Part shown: positions 1 to 8,147 of the stretch, one piece after another
How the letters are laid out: each line of letters begins with the position of its first letter
Numbering within the stretch: position 1 is the first letter of the stretch
Source: CASQEL01 sp036655975
GTDB lineage: Bacteria; Desulfobacterota; Desulfovibrionia; Desulfovibrionales; Desulfovibrionaceae
Length of the DNA stretch: 14,359 nucleotides
Direction: 5' to 3'
NCBI GenBank assembly: GCA_036655975.1
Contig: JAVVPD010000057.1
Coordinates: 1-14,359, forward strand
Program-made: the position numbers and the translations under genes
The notes under the pieces: generated by a model
Database searches by the model: none
What the model saw: the letters and a program-made list of their open reading frames with translations, nothing else
What the model was told of the DNA's origin: nothing

Positions 1-1
1 C

Positions 2-73
2 GTAGGCGAAATTTATTTTCGCCGTAAAGCGCCGGTGGGAGCGTCTGGAATCAAATATGCTTTAGGAGAATAG
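2..73 (+). CDS. 3' end of an unidentified gene (partial)
   Basis: One plus-strand frame is open from the window edge to a TAG at 71-73. It reads VGEIYFRRKAPVGASGIKYA then LGE. The stop lies 3 bp before the hldD start, and the hldD ribosome-binding site (AGGAG, 64-68) sits inside these last codons, which is the spacing of two genes in one operon. A 7-bp inverted repeat (GGCGAAA at 5-11, TTTCGCC at 17-23) lies within the frame and has no T-run. With 23 residues I recognise no family. The frame being coding is an inference from its openness and its tight spacing to hldD. Confidence 0.5.
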   Translation, partial: VGEIYFRRKAPVGASGIKYALGE

Positions 74-76
74 AGT

Positions 77-1048
77 ATGTATGTTATTACGGGCGGTGCG
101 GGGTTTTTAGGCTCTGCGCTGGTGTGGCACTTGAACCAGCGCGGCGTGGACAATATTATTGTGGTGGACAATCTTGCCCACAGTGAAAAATGGAAAAATT
201 TGGTGAACAGGCGCTATGTGGATTATATTCATAAGGACGCCTTTATCGCCATGGTACGCCGGAACGCGCTGCCCTTTCATCTCAAGGGAGTGGTGCATCT
301 GGGAGCTTGCTCTTCCACCACGGAGACTAATGCGGACTATTTAATGGAAAATAATTTCCACTACACGCGAGATTTGTGCACCTATGCCTTGCATAAGGGG
401 GCGCGTTTTATCAACGCCAGTTCTGCCGCCACCTATGGGGACGGCGCGCAGGGTTTTCAGGCGGAAGGTGAGGCTGTGTATGCCTTAAAACCTTTGAATA
501 TGTATGGATATTCTAAGCATTTGGTTGACTTGTGGTTGTTGCGGCACGGTCTGGACACCAGCGTAGCCAGCCTGAAATTTTTTAATGTGTACGGGCCTAA
601 TGAATACCACAAGGGCGACATGTGCAGTGTGATCAGCAAGGCCTACACCCAGATACAGGAGACAGGCTGCTTGCGCTTGTTCAAATCCACCGCGCCCGAG
701 TATGCGGACGGCGGGCAATTGCGTGATTTTGTGTATGTTAAAGACTGCGCTGCGTTGATGGACTGGTTGCTGCAGCAGGAAAGCGTATGCGGAATCCGTA
801 ATGTGGGAACTGGGCAGGCCCGCTCGTGGAACGACCTTGCCGCCGCTGTGTTCGGTGCCATGCACAGGGAGGTGTGCATAGAATATGTGGATATGCCCGT
901 GCATTTGCACGGCAAATACCAGAATTTTACGCAGGCGGACATGACGTGGCTTAAGGGGAGCGCGTGTCCTGTGCCGTGGCATGGACTGGAAGCAGGCGTG
1001 CGCGATTATGTGCAAAACTATCTGGCAGGCGCGGACGCATATTTGTAG
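77..1048 (+). CDS. hldD: ADP-L-glycero-D-manno-heptose 6-epimerase
   Basis: This enzyme converts ADP-D-glycero-D-manno-heptose to the L-glycero epimer, the last step in making the activated heptose of the lipopolysaccharide inner core; it acts in the cytoplasm with bound NADP. The 323-residue protein has a short-chain dehydrogenase fold. It shows the nucleotide-binding loop GGAGFLG (6-12), the HldD-typical GACSSTTE segment (77-84), the ASSAATYG strand (114-121) with a catalytic Ser near 116, and the YxxxK pair Y143/K147 (YGYSK). Length is as expected (E. coli HldD is about 310). The start is fixed by AGGAG at 64-68, 8 bp upstream. The gene probably continues an operon from the left and converges on tamB with a 22-bp gap that shows only an AT-only stem (AATAA/TTATT) and no clear terminator. 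Its partner kinase hldA lies about 8 kb away on the other strand. Confidence 0.93.
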   Translation: MYVITGGAGFLGSALVWHLNQRGVDNIIVVDNLAHSEKWKNLVNRRYVDYIHKDAFIAMVRRNALPFHLKGVVHLGACSSTTETNADYLMENNFHYTRDLCTYALHKGARFINASSAATYGDGAQGFQAEGEAVYALKPLNMYGYSKHLVDLWLLRHGLDTSVASLKFFNVYGPNEYHKGDMCSVISKAYTQIQETGCLRLFKSTAPEYADGGQLRDFVYVKDCAALMDWLLQQESVCGIRNVGTGQARSWNDLAAAVFGAMHREVCIEYVDMPVHLHGKYQNFTQADMTWLKGSACPVPWHGLEAGVRDYVQNYLAGADAYL

Positions 1049-1070
1049 GTACGCTGAATAAGGCGCGTTA

Positions 1071-4000
1071 TTAATAATCGTGCTTCCAGTTAAGCCCCAT
1101 GCCGGTGGAGTGGCTGGAGCTGCGCCCTTCCACGGACAGGCTGGGGGTCAGTTCTATTTCCACGCGCGCGGTGGTGCCGGTAGTGGCATCGGTGCCTTGA
1201 TCCAGGCCCACGTAGACATTGTCCAAAATATATTTGCCCGCTTCTATGGTGGGGCCCAGTTCTTCGGTTGCGGTGGTGCTGGTTCCGCGTAGTGAAGCAT
1301 CGCGGGGCGCGTGGGTCTGGCGGGTGGCTTCAGCACTGCCAATGCGGAGCACTTCCAGCCCCAACAGGTCGCGGGTGGACGACATAATATCCAGCGCGGA
1401 GGGGCCAACATCCACCAGTTGGCGTGCGGTGTTGGCGGCCTGCAAAGCCTGAAAGCGGCTCAGACTGTGCATACTCTTGCCGAACAGAATTTGGGCGATG
1501 ATTTCATCTTGGGGGAGCGCGGGTTGGCTGCTCAAGCGCATTTTGGGTTGTTTGGCAGAACCGGTGAACACGATCAGGGCGGTGATATCCGCACTTTTGT
1601 AGCCTAGGGTCACGTCTAGGGCGGGGTTGGGCGGATAGACTCCGGTGAAGGTGATATTGCCGCTGTTCATGGTGAATTGATGCCCGAGCAATTCCAATTG
1701 TCCGCGAATAGGGGTGACTGTGCCCCCAATATGCGGTGTGTCAAGCCTGCCGTTGACGGTGAGGGCTGCCTTCCATTCGCTTTCAAGACCCTTGCCCCGA
1801 ATATACAGCCGACCGGGCGCGTTGATGCTGAGAGCGCAGTGGGGAGCACGAGCCTCGGCTTCGTCTTCGGCGGTGACGGATGCGGCTTGGGGCTGTGGGT
1901 GCCTGTCTTCAATGGTCAGGTTTTTTGTCGTTGCGCTGCCGAAGCCGTTCAGTAATTGGATGAGCCCTTGATCTACGCAGAGTGCGCCGGCAATACGTGG
2001 TGCAAGCACCGGCCCGCTGATATCCAAGGTGCCGGAAAGTTGCACCGCCACATCGTCGCGGCGTAGGGGGCGTAATTTATTAATAATGCCCCGCATGGCC
2101 AGCTGTTTGTGCGCGGACGGGCCGCTGAGTGTACCGTCCAGCGCGAGTGTGCCGCCCCTGCCGTCGGTGGCGTGGAGGCGCACCAATGCAGGCCCCTGTG
2201 GCGTGTACCGAGCTTCAAGGTTTATGGCGTCCAGCAGAATTCCGTCTATGGAATCCACAAATTTACCCCGGGCAACAAAGACATGCCCTGCCAGCGTGGG
2301 GGCGCGCATATTGCCTGCCACCCGCACTTGAAGTTCGCCTGTGCCGCTGAGGGTACGGCCCGGCAAAGGAACCAGCCGCCAGAGCGGGCTGATTTCCCCT
2401 CGCCAAAATACGTGCGCGCTGAGGGGAGCGTCCATGGCAAGGGTGGGGGTGGGGGTAAAACGCAGAGGAATATGGGCCGTGGCGTCAAAATCTTTGAGGC
2501 TTTCAAGGCCTTCCCACCGCGCTTTTAGCTGTAGGCTGTGAGCTGTGCTGCCTTTGCGCGGTTCCGCACGCGCGAGTATGCCGTCTATCTGTAAGCTGGC
2601 TTTGGGGCTGCCCACCTTGGTGGAAAGCGGTATGTCGTCCACCCGCAGGGTGAGCGTTCCCGTGGGGGAAGCGGGGTTTCCGTGCAGTTCGGCCCGTGCC
2701 GACAGGGTTCCGTGCGGGATAGGGGCGGTGGTAAATGCCTTGACGATACTCAGGGGGATTCCCTGTACCGCAGCGTTTAGCGCGAGTTTTTCGGGCAATA
2801 ATTGGCCTTGCACGTGCAGATTCCCCGCCGGACGTATGCTCAGAGCGGTTTCCGCCATGCGGATACCCGTGGCGAAATGCACTTCGGTGGGATGTTCCAA
2901 TTGCACACCGATTTTTTTGCTGCTCTCGCCTATTTCCATACTGTCGATGTGTAACAGGCGGTTGCGGAAATTGTAGCTGCAACGCAGCCGCGCCGAAAGT
3001 TTACCCTTGAGGGTAAAGTTGAGGCTTGCCAAGGTGGGATCGACCCGTATCTGTCCCTCACCAGACAACCATTGCACCGCATCATAGCTGCCCGCCCCAA
3101 CTTTCAGTTGCCCGTGCAGGCTATATTCCTTGGTGGGGGTGGGGGGGGTGAAACGTATCTGCAAGGTTGCGGGGCAACCACCCTTTAAGGGGATATTTGC
3201 CAAACGCGCCATGGCGGTGCTGTTGGTCATGGTAAGGTCAAGAGCCGCATCGTTAATACGCTTTCCGCTGCTATGGAATTTTCCTGTCAATTTAAGCCCT
3301 TCGACAGTAGCCTGTATGTCGGTAAGATGCATGCCCATAGTTTGGAAAATGTCGTCCACCGCCCACGTGGTGGACACTTTGGCGGGGCCAAGCCCCATGC
3401 ACGACTGGACCATGGCTCCCACTGAGCCTGTGACGGTGGTGGGTCGTGTCCATGCGGCGGGTGCTGCGCCGTTTCTGGTCGGGGGCAGCGTTGGGGGGGC
3501 GGGCACGTGGGCGAGCATTTTTAGGCGGACATTTTGCAAAAGTCCTTGGGGCAGGCGCAGGGCTGGACTGTGTATTTCCCCTTGCATGTAGGGTTTTTGT
3601 GCTTGCGGATTGTCCCTAAGGGCGGCAGCGTCAACGCGTACCGAAGCCTGTAAGGGGCCGCTGGCAAGGGGGCCGGGAAGCCCAAATTGGCGCAAGAGGG
3701 CCACGTCAGCGATATCCACGTCCAATTGTCCTGCGGGGCCGGAGGTAAAATGGAAGGTACCAGCCGTACTCAGCTTCAGGCCAAGCGCGTGGGGCGTAGA
3801 GCTTTGTACCGTAGATATGTCAGCGGGGTAAAGTACGTGCACGGTGTTCCAAGCGATTTCTTCGCCATTAAGCGCGAGCGTGCCGCTGAAATCGACGGGG
3901 GCCAAGGTGGGCATGGTGAGGCGCCATTGCCAGAGTATATGCAGCGGAAAATCTGGTGTGAGCGTCAATGAGGGAAGACGAAGCGTAATGTCCCCTTGAA

Positions 4001-4925
4001 GGAGTAGTTTGGGCAATTCTGGTGTTGTTTCTCCTGCGGTGTTTGGTGTTGCGCTGCTCATAGGCAAAGCAGCGTGCAGATGCGGCCAGACAAGGGCCGC
4101 ATCGTCCACGCGGGTGTGCAGGCGTAATGTTGCGTCAGCCCATGTGGCGTTCAGGCTAAGGCGGGTCAGGGCCGGCGTTGTAGCGGTGATTTCTGTTTTC
4201 TTCGGCTCGTCGACGTTTTTGTCAACAATTTCCCCAGCCATGTCTTTGATCGGGTGAATTTCCGCATTGGCGGTCAAGGTGGACTGCGCCGCGCTGAGGC
4301 TTGTTTGCGCTTTTAGGCGGACTGTATACCACGGGGCGATATATTTTTCGTCTGTCGGCAAAGCCAAGGCGGGCGCGCCGATATGGAAGTTTTCGAGCAG
4401 CAGATTATCCGCACTGACGCTCAACCAAGCGGGCATAAGGTGCAGAGGGTCGGGGCTGTGCCTGACGGCTTTGGATTCTGGCGGGCTGGGGGGGAGCACG
4501 GGTAGGCGGCTCCACTTGCCCTGCTGTAACAGGGCGGAACTTGCCTGCAGGTGCCAGTGCAGGGAAGGGCTGGGCACAAGAGAGCTTGGCACCAGCGTTA
4601 TGTTTGCTGTTGCAAGTTCCAGCCACGGGCCTTGGGTATCGCTCAAGCGGATATTGTGCACTCTTAGCGTCAGGGGCCAGTCCATTTCAATGCTGCTCAC
4701 CTCAAATTGCATGCCCGTGTCCAGCGCGTTCAGCAGAGTGCTGGTGAGCTTGGCGACAGTGCGTCCGCCGTTTGCACTGTGCAAAAAAAGCAGTAGTGTT
4801 GCCAGCAATACGAGTTTGAGCAGGATAAGTCCCACCACGACCCAGCCAGTTATGCGGAGTGCGGGGTGAAGTCGGGTTTTGGGCGCTACGGGTGGCGTAC
4901 TTGCCGTGTTTGTTGGGTCTGTCAT
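1071..4925 (-). CDS. tamB: TamB, inner-membrane-anchored translocation and assembly protein
   Basis: TamB-like AsmA-superfamily protein of 1284 residues (E. coli TamB is about 1259). It is anchored in the inner membrane and spans the periplasm to meet TamA; the family is implicated in autotransporter assembly and in phospholipid movement to the outer membrane. Visible parts are a short Pro/Thr-rich cytoplasmic tail, one transmembrane segment (about 25-48), a very long body of repeating beta-strand sequence, and the C-terminal DUF490/TamB domain. That domain contains a GQLELLGHQF...NPALDVTL stretch and then the family-typical LPQDEIIAQILFGKS beginning at 1137. The chain ends in an aromatic Tyr. 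The ATG directly follows the tamA stop (TAA then ATG with no gap), so translation is probably coupled; a weak GGACAGAG lies upstream inside tamA. A C8 run on the coding strand (plus 3141-3148) falls near codon 593. Confidence 0.92.
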   Translation of the reverse strand: MTDPTNTASTPPVAPKTRLHPALRITGWVVVGLILLKLVLLATLLLFLHSANGGRTVAKLTSTLLNALDTGMQFEVSSIEMDWPLTLRVHNIRLSDTQGPWLELATANITLVPSSLVPSPSLHWHLQASSALLQQGKWSRLPVLPPSPPESKAVRHSPDPLHLMPAWLSVSADNLLLENFHIGAPALALPTDEKYIAPWYTVRLKAQTSLSAAQSTLTANAEIHPIKDMAGEIVDKNVDEPKKTEITATTPALTRLSLNATWADATLRLHTRVDDAALVWPHLHAALPMSSATPNTAGETTPELPKLLLQGDITLRLPSLTLTPDFPLHILWQWRLTMPTLAPVDFSGTLALNGEEIAWNTVHVLYPADISTVQSSTPHALGLKLSTAGTFHFTSGPAGQLDVDIADVALLRQFGLPGPLASGPLQASVRVDAAALRDNPQAQKPYMQGEIHSPALRLPQGLLQNVRLKMLAHVPAPPTLPPTRNGAAPAAWTRPTTVTGSVGAMVQSCMGLGPAKVSTTWAVDDIFQTMGMHLTDIQATVEGLKLTGKFHSSGKRINDAALDLTMTNSTAMARLANIPLKGGCPATLQIRFTPPTPTKEYSLHGQLKVGAGSYDAVQWLSGEGQIRVDPTLASLNFTLKGKLSARLRCSYNFRNRLLHIDSMEIGESSKKIGVQLEHPTEVHFATGIRMAETALSIRPAGNLHVQGQLLPEKLALNAAVQGIPLSIVKAFTTAPIPHGTLSARAELHGNPASPTGTLTLRVDDIPLSTKVGSPKASLQIDGILARAEPRKGSTAHSLQLKARWEGLESLKDFDATAHIPLRFTPTPTLAMDAPLSAHVFWRGEISPLWRLVPLPGRTLSGTGELQVRVAGNMRAPTLAGHVFVARGKFVDSIDGILLDAINLEARYTPQGPALVRLHATDGRGGTLALDGTLSGPSAHKQLAMRGIINKLRPLRRDDVAVQLSGTLDISGPVLAPRIAGALCVDQGLIQLLNGFGSATTKNLTIEDRHPQPQAASVTAEDEAEARAPHCALSINAPGRLYIRGKGLESEWKAALTVNGRLDTPHIGGTVTPIRGQLELLGHQFTMNSGNITFTGVYPPNPALDVTLGYKSADITALIVFTGSAKQPKMRLSSQPALPQDEIIAQILFGKSMHSLSRFQALQAANTARQLVDVGPSALDIMSSTRDLLGLEVLRIGSAEATRQTHAPRDASLRGTSTTATEELGPTIEAGKYILDNVYVGLDQGTDATTGTTARVEIELTPSLSVEGRSSSHSTGMGLNWKHDY

Positions 4926-6974
4926 TTAAAAACTCTGTCCAATGCTGATATACATAAATACAGGCGCATCATCCTTACGGGGATTCAGCGGTGTCGCTAC
5001 ATCAAGGCGGATGGGGCCGATACTGGTATAATAGCGCAAGCCAAGGCCCGCCCCCCAGCGCAACGCCTCTTTATCTGGGCGCGGCATGCGGTCTTCAAAG
5101 GCATTGCCCCCGTCGAGAAAGGGAACAATCCCCAGACTTTCAGTAATTTTAATACGTGTTTCCACGCTCATTTCCAAAAAAGAAGCCCCGCCCAAAGGGT
5201 CGTCATGAACATCACGCGGGCCAAGGGATTGATACGCATAGCCGCGCACGGAACCCCCGCCTCCGCTGTAAAAGCGAATGGAGGCGGGTACGGTGAGCGC
5301 ATCGTCACGCATAATGCTCCCCGCACTGGCCCGTGCCGCCAGCACAATGCTGTTGTCCCCTTTCAAGGGTAAATAGGCGCTGCTGTCCACACGAGTCACG
5401 AGGGCGGTAAAATTTTTGCCATATTGCCCGTCATAGGGGGTGAGGCTAAGTTTGGCCCGCATGCCCTTGCTACTGTCTAGAAGGCTGTTGGTATTGTCAA
5501 AGCGTATCCCTACAGGCAGGCCAAACATTGTGTAGCCCTGCCGTTTGTGCACGGGGTCGCGTAATTTGCCGCCTTCGGCCGAAGCCTTGATGAAAGCCCA
5601 CCAGTGACGGTTTAAGCGGCGTTCAATACCCACGCCCGCCCATGCGGCTTGTTGGTCATAGGCATCGGTGTTCTCGGAGCGTAGCCACGTTTCGGCGGTG
5701 AAGGCTTGACCACGCTGCAAAAAAGCGGGCTTGGTAAAATTTATACGCGCGTTCTGGCGGTCTTCCCATAGGCCCAATTCTGTGCGTAAGCGTTCGCCTT
5801 CGCCCAAAAGGTTGCGGTGTTCCCAAAAAGCTTGACCGCCAATCCCGCGATCGGATTCGTAATTAAGACCTCCCCCCACGGTGCGCTGGGGAGAATCTGC
5901 CACACTGAGCAGTACATCATACAGGGGAGCGGTGTTAAGCTCGTTTGGCGTGGGTTTTGTTGTGGCAGAATCGTCCTTGGGCGGTACGGCTTCTAGGCGG
6001 ATAGAGCGGAACAGGCCTTGCTCTGTCAATTCGTTGCGGAGCATTTCCACCCGATCTTCGTTCCATACCCTACCTGTTTTCCATGGGCGTAAACGGTTGA
6101 TAAAATCGGGATTTACGGAATCGCTGCCGTCCACAATTACTTTGCCCATGCGGGCAAGCGGCCCTTGCGCCACACGAATTTCCGCATCAAGACGGTGATT
6201 TTCTTGATCCAAATAATAGTGGCTTGCTTCCACCCGTGCCAGAGGGTAGCCATGGGCTTTCAGCCATTGGGTGAGGCTGTCTACGCTTTCCAGCACCGTG
6301 TCTGCCGTGGCGGGGGATTGGGCGGGCAGGCCGAGTTCATACAGATTTTTTGGGGCCTTGGGGGGGGCGTGCCCGGCATAGTGAATGTTGGTTTCGCCCA
6401 TGCTGTACAGGGGGCCGGGCTCAAGTTCCATGGTGACAAGCACGGGTTTTTTGTCCGTATCCACCTCTGTGTGTACGCGCGCACTGTAATAACCTAGTGA
6501 TTGCATAATGTTGCGAGCTTCATGTTCGTCTTTACTGATGCGGAAGTCCAGCCCCATCAGATCCACGGGGGGCGTGGCGGCAAGGCGCAGCAGCAAACTT
6601 TGTTTTTGCAAAGGCGCAAGGGCGGCGCTAAGCTTGGGGGCATGGAAGCGTGCTGTATAGGGCAGGCTTTCTTCCTTCTCCGCGTTTGCGACGGGATTAT
6701 GGGGAGTTTCCCGTAGGGCAGGGGGAATATCGGGTGCTTCCAGCGGCGTTTGGGGGAGGGGACAGGCCGATTCCACCGTGTGACTAAGGCCTGTGGTGGG
6801 GCCGCCAGCGCCGGAAGGGCCTTCTGACGGCTTTTCCCATAATTGGGACAAGCGCCATGAACCGCAAGCCCCCAGAAATACAGAACATGTTATAATGATG
6901 ATTAACAATAGTAAAGTATTACGGTGTAAGCCGTGCGAGGGGGGGGAATATAGACTGTGTAAACGCTTTCGCAT
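4926..6974 (-). CDS. tamA: TamA, Omp85-family outer-membrane protein with a lipobox-like signal
   Basis: Omp85/BamA-superfamily barrel protein of 682 residues, the outer-membrane partner of TamB. Three POTRA-like domains can be placed at roughly 107-193, 194-280 and 281-366, followed by a barrel with the loop-6 motif VRGY (576-579, within GGGGSVRGYAYQ) and a C-terminal Phe (ISIGQSF). It is longer than E. coli TamA (577) because of its N-terminus: about 20 leading residues, a hydrophobic stretch (21-33), the sequence L34-G35-A36-C37 resembling a lipobox, and a Pro/Gly/Glu-rich linker to about 105. The usual TamA signal is a plain Sec signal, so the Cys is odd. The start is the only ATG after an in-frame TAA; its ribosome-binding site is weak. 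Two C8 runs lie in the gene, at codons 10-12 and 203-205. Followed without a gap by tamB. Confidence 0.92.
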   Translation of the reverse strand: MRKRLHSLYSPPSHGLHRNTLLLLIIIITCSVFLGACGSWRLSQLWEKPSEGPSGAGGPTTGLSHTVESACPLPQTPLEAPDIPPALRETPHNPVANAEKEESLPYTARFHAPKLSAALAPLQKQSLLLRLAATPPVDLMGLDFRISKDEHEARNIMQSLGYYSARVHTEVDTDKKPVLVTMELEPGPLYSMGETNIHYAGHAPPKAPKNLYELGLPAQSPATADTVLESVDSLTQWLKAHGYPLARVEASHYYLDQENHRLDAEIRVAQGPLARMGKVIVDGSDSVNPDFINRLRPWKTGRVWNEDRVEMLRNELTEQGLFRSIRLEAVPPKDDSATTKPTPNELNTAPLYDVLLSVADSPQRTVGGGLNYESDRGIGGQAFWEHRNLLGEGERLRTELGLWEDRQNARINFTKPAFLQRGQAFTAETWLRSENTDAYDQQAAWAGVGIERRLNRHWWAFIKASAEGGKLRDPVHKRQGYTMFGLPVGIRFDNTNSLLDSSKGMRAKLSLTPYDGQYGKNFTALVTRVDSSAYLPLKGDNSIVLAARASAGSIMRDDALTVPASIRFYSGGGGSVRGYAYQSLGPRDVHDDPLGGASFLEMSVETRIKITESLGIVPFLDGGNAFEDRMPRPDKEALRWGAGLGLRYYTSIGPIRLDVATPLNPRKDDAPVFMYISIGQSF

Positions 6975-7041
6975 GAAGGTGCCCGTAATTTGTAGAATTT
7001 ATCTAGAACATAAACGATGAAATAGCAATATGGAGATGCGG

Positions 7042-7047
7042 AGTATA
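7042..7047 (-). promoter_or_regulatory. possible -10 box for tamA
   Basis: On the minus strand this reads TATACT, five of six matches to the sigma70 -10 consensus, about 70 bp upstream of the tamA start. No good -35 hexamer stands 16-18 bp upstream of it. The 162-bp gap between tamA and neuB must carry promoters for both divergent units; for neuB I find only a weak pair, TTGCTC and TAAAAA spaced by 17 bp (7069-7097). Low confidence. Confidence 0.25.
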
Positions 7048-7123
7048 CAGCTGGCGTAGTAAATTCTCTTGCTCCGTGGCGGGGTTCAGGGTAAAAATGC
7101 CGAAGAAAATGAATTTATCCCGT

Positions 7124-7128
7124 GAAGG
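7124..7128 (+). promoter_or_regulatory. ribosome-binding site setting the neuB start
   Basis: GAAGG lies 8 bp before the ATG at 7137. An in-frame GTG at 7122 would place this site inside the coding region and has no comparable site of its own, so the ATG is preferred. Confidence 0.6.
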
Positions 7129-7136
7129 CTCATTGT

Positions 7137-8138
7137 ATGCAACAAACTTTGATTATTGCGGAAGCAGGTGTTAACCATAATGGTGTGGAGGAAATGGCCC
7201 ACGCGCTCATTGACGCGGCGGTGGACGCTGGTGCAGATATCGTTAAATTTCAAACATTCAGGGCTGCTTCTTTGAGCAGTCATGCGGCCCTCAAGACTGT
7301 GTACCCGTGTGAAACGGCTCTGCAAAACGAAACACAGGTGGAAATGCTGCGTAAGTTGGAACTTTCTGAAGACAGCTTTCGCGCCTTGGCGGCCCATTGC
7401 GCCCGCCGTAATATCGGTTTTTTGTCCACGCCCTTTGATCTTGAATCTGTCGATATGTTGGCGAATATGGGTTTAGCGACCTTTAAGATTCCTTCGGGCG
7501 AAATTGTGAATTTGCCCTATTTGCGTAAGGTGGGTGCGTATGGGCGCAGTATTATTTTATCCACGGGGATGAGTACGCTGGGCGAAGTGGAGTCCGCCGT
7601 GGATGTTTTGGAACAGGCGGGCACGCCGCGTTCGCGTATTACGCTGCTGCACTGCACCACCGAATATCCCGCCCCGTATGCTGAAGTAAATTTGCGCGTT
7701 ATGCAAACCCTTTCCGCAGTATTCCCCGGCATGGCGATAGGCTATTCCGACCATACTTTGGGCATTGATATTCCCATTGCCGCCGTAGCGCTTGGGGCCA
7801 AAGTGATTGAAAAACACTTTACCCTTGACCAGACCTTGGTGGGCCCTGATCATGCGATGAGCCTTGAACCCGCCGCCTTGCGGCAAATGGTGCAGGGGAT
7901 CCGCCGAGTGGAAGTGGCCCTTGGCAACGGGGCAAAAACCGTGACGCCTTCGGAATTGCGTAATAGAACCATTATCCGTAAAAGCATTGTGGCCGCCTGC
8001 CCCATTAAGGCTGGTGAAACTTTGACAGCGCAAAATCTCACCACAAAAAGGCCGGGCACGGGGATTTCTCCCATGCTGTGGGACAGTTTAATGGGGACTC
8101 CCGCTCCCAGAGATTTAGCTCCTGACGAACTCTTATAA
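7137..8138 (+). CDS. neuB: N-acetylneuraminate/nonulosonic acid synthase
   Basis: NeuB-family enzyme that condenses phosphoenolpyruvate with N-acetylmannosamine or a related amino sugar to give a sialic acid-type nine-carbon sugar for surface glycans. From this start it has 333 residues. It shows the N-terminal IIAEAGVNHNG (6-16), KFQTF (37-41), the substrate-site segments GYSDHTLG (202-209), KHFTLD (226-231) and GPDHAMSLEP (236-245), and a C-terminal SAF/antifreeze-like domain (about 281-333) with RPGTGISPM. The AEAGVNHNG form resembles the NeuB/legionaminate branch more than pseudaminate synthase PseI, but the true substrate cannot be read from sequence. An in-frame GTG at 7122 would add five residues. 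It is followed 9 bp later by galE, probably in one transcript. No neuA-like activating enzyme or UDP-GlcNAc epimerase lies in the window. Confidence 0.88.
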   Translation: MQQTLIIAEAGVNHNGVEEMAHALIDAAVDAGADIVKFQTFRAASLSSHAALKTVYPCETALQNETQVEMLRKLELSEDSFRALAAHCARRNIGFLSTPFDLESVDMLANMGLATFKIPSGEIVNLPYLRKVGAYGRSIILSTGMSTLGEVESAVDVLEQAGTPRSRITLLHCTTEYPAPYAEVNLRVMQTLSAVFPGMAIGYSDHTLGIDIPIAAVALGAKVIEKHFTLDQTLVGPDHAMSLEPAALRQMVQGIRRVEVALGNGAKTVTPSELRNRTIIRKSIVAACPIKAGETLTAQNLTTKRPGTGISPMLWDSLMGTPAPRDLAPDELL

Positions 8139-8147
8139 GGATAAGCC

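Noticed and set aside
5..23. Hairpin GGCGAAA/TTTCGCC as a terminator before hldD
   Set aside because: It has no T-run and lies within an open frame that ends 3 bp before hldD, so read-through into hldD is expected.
485..1015. 176-codon open frame antisense to hldD
   Set aside because: It overlaps a clear hldD with all catalytic motifs, has no recognisable domain, and is a shadow of hldD codon bias.
4267..4869. 200-codon plus-strand open frame inside tamB
   Set aside because: It lies opposite the tamB 5' part, shows no family features or good ribosome-binding site, and its Cys/Arg/Ser-rich make-up is typical of a shadow frame.
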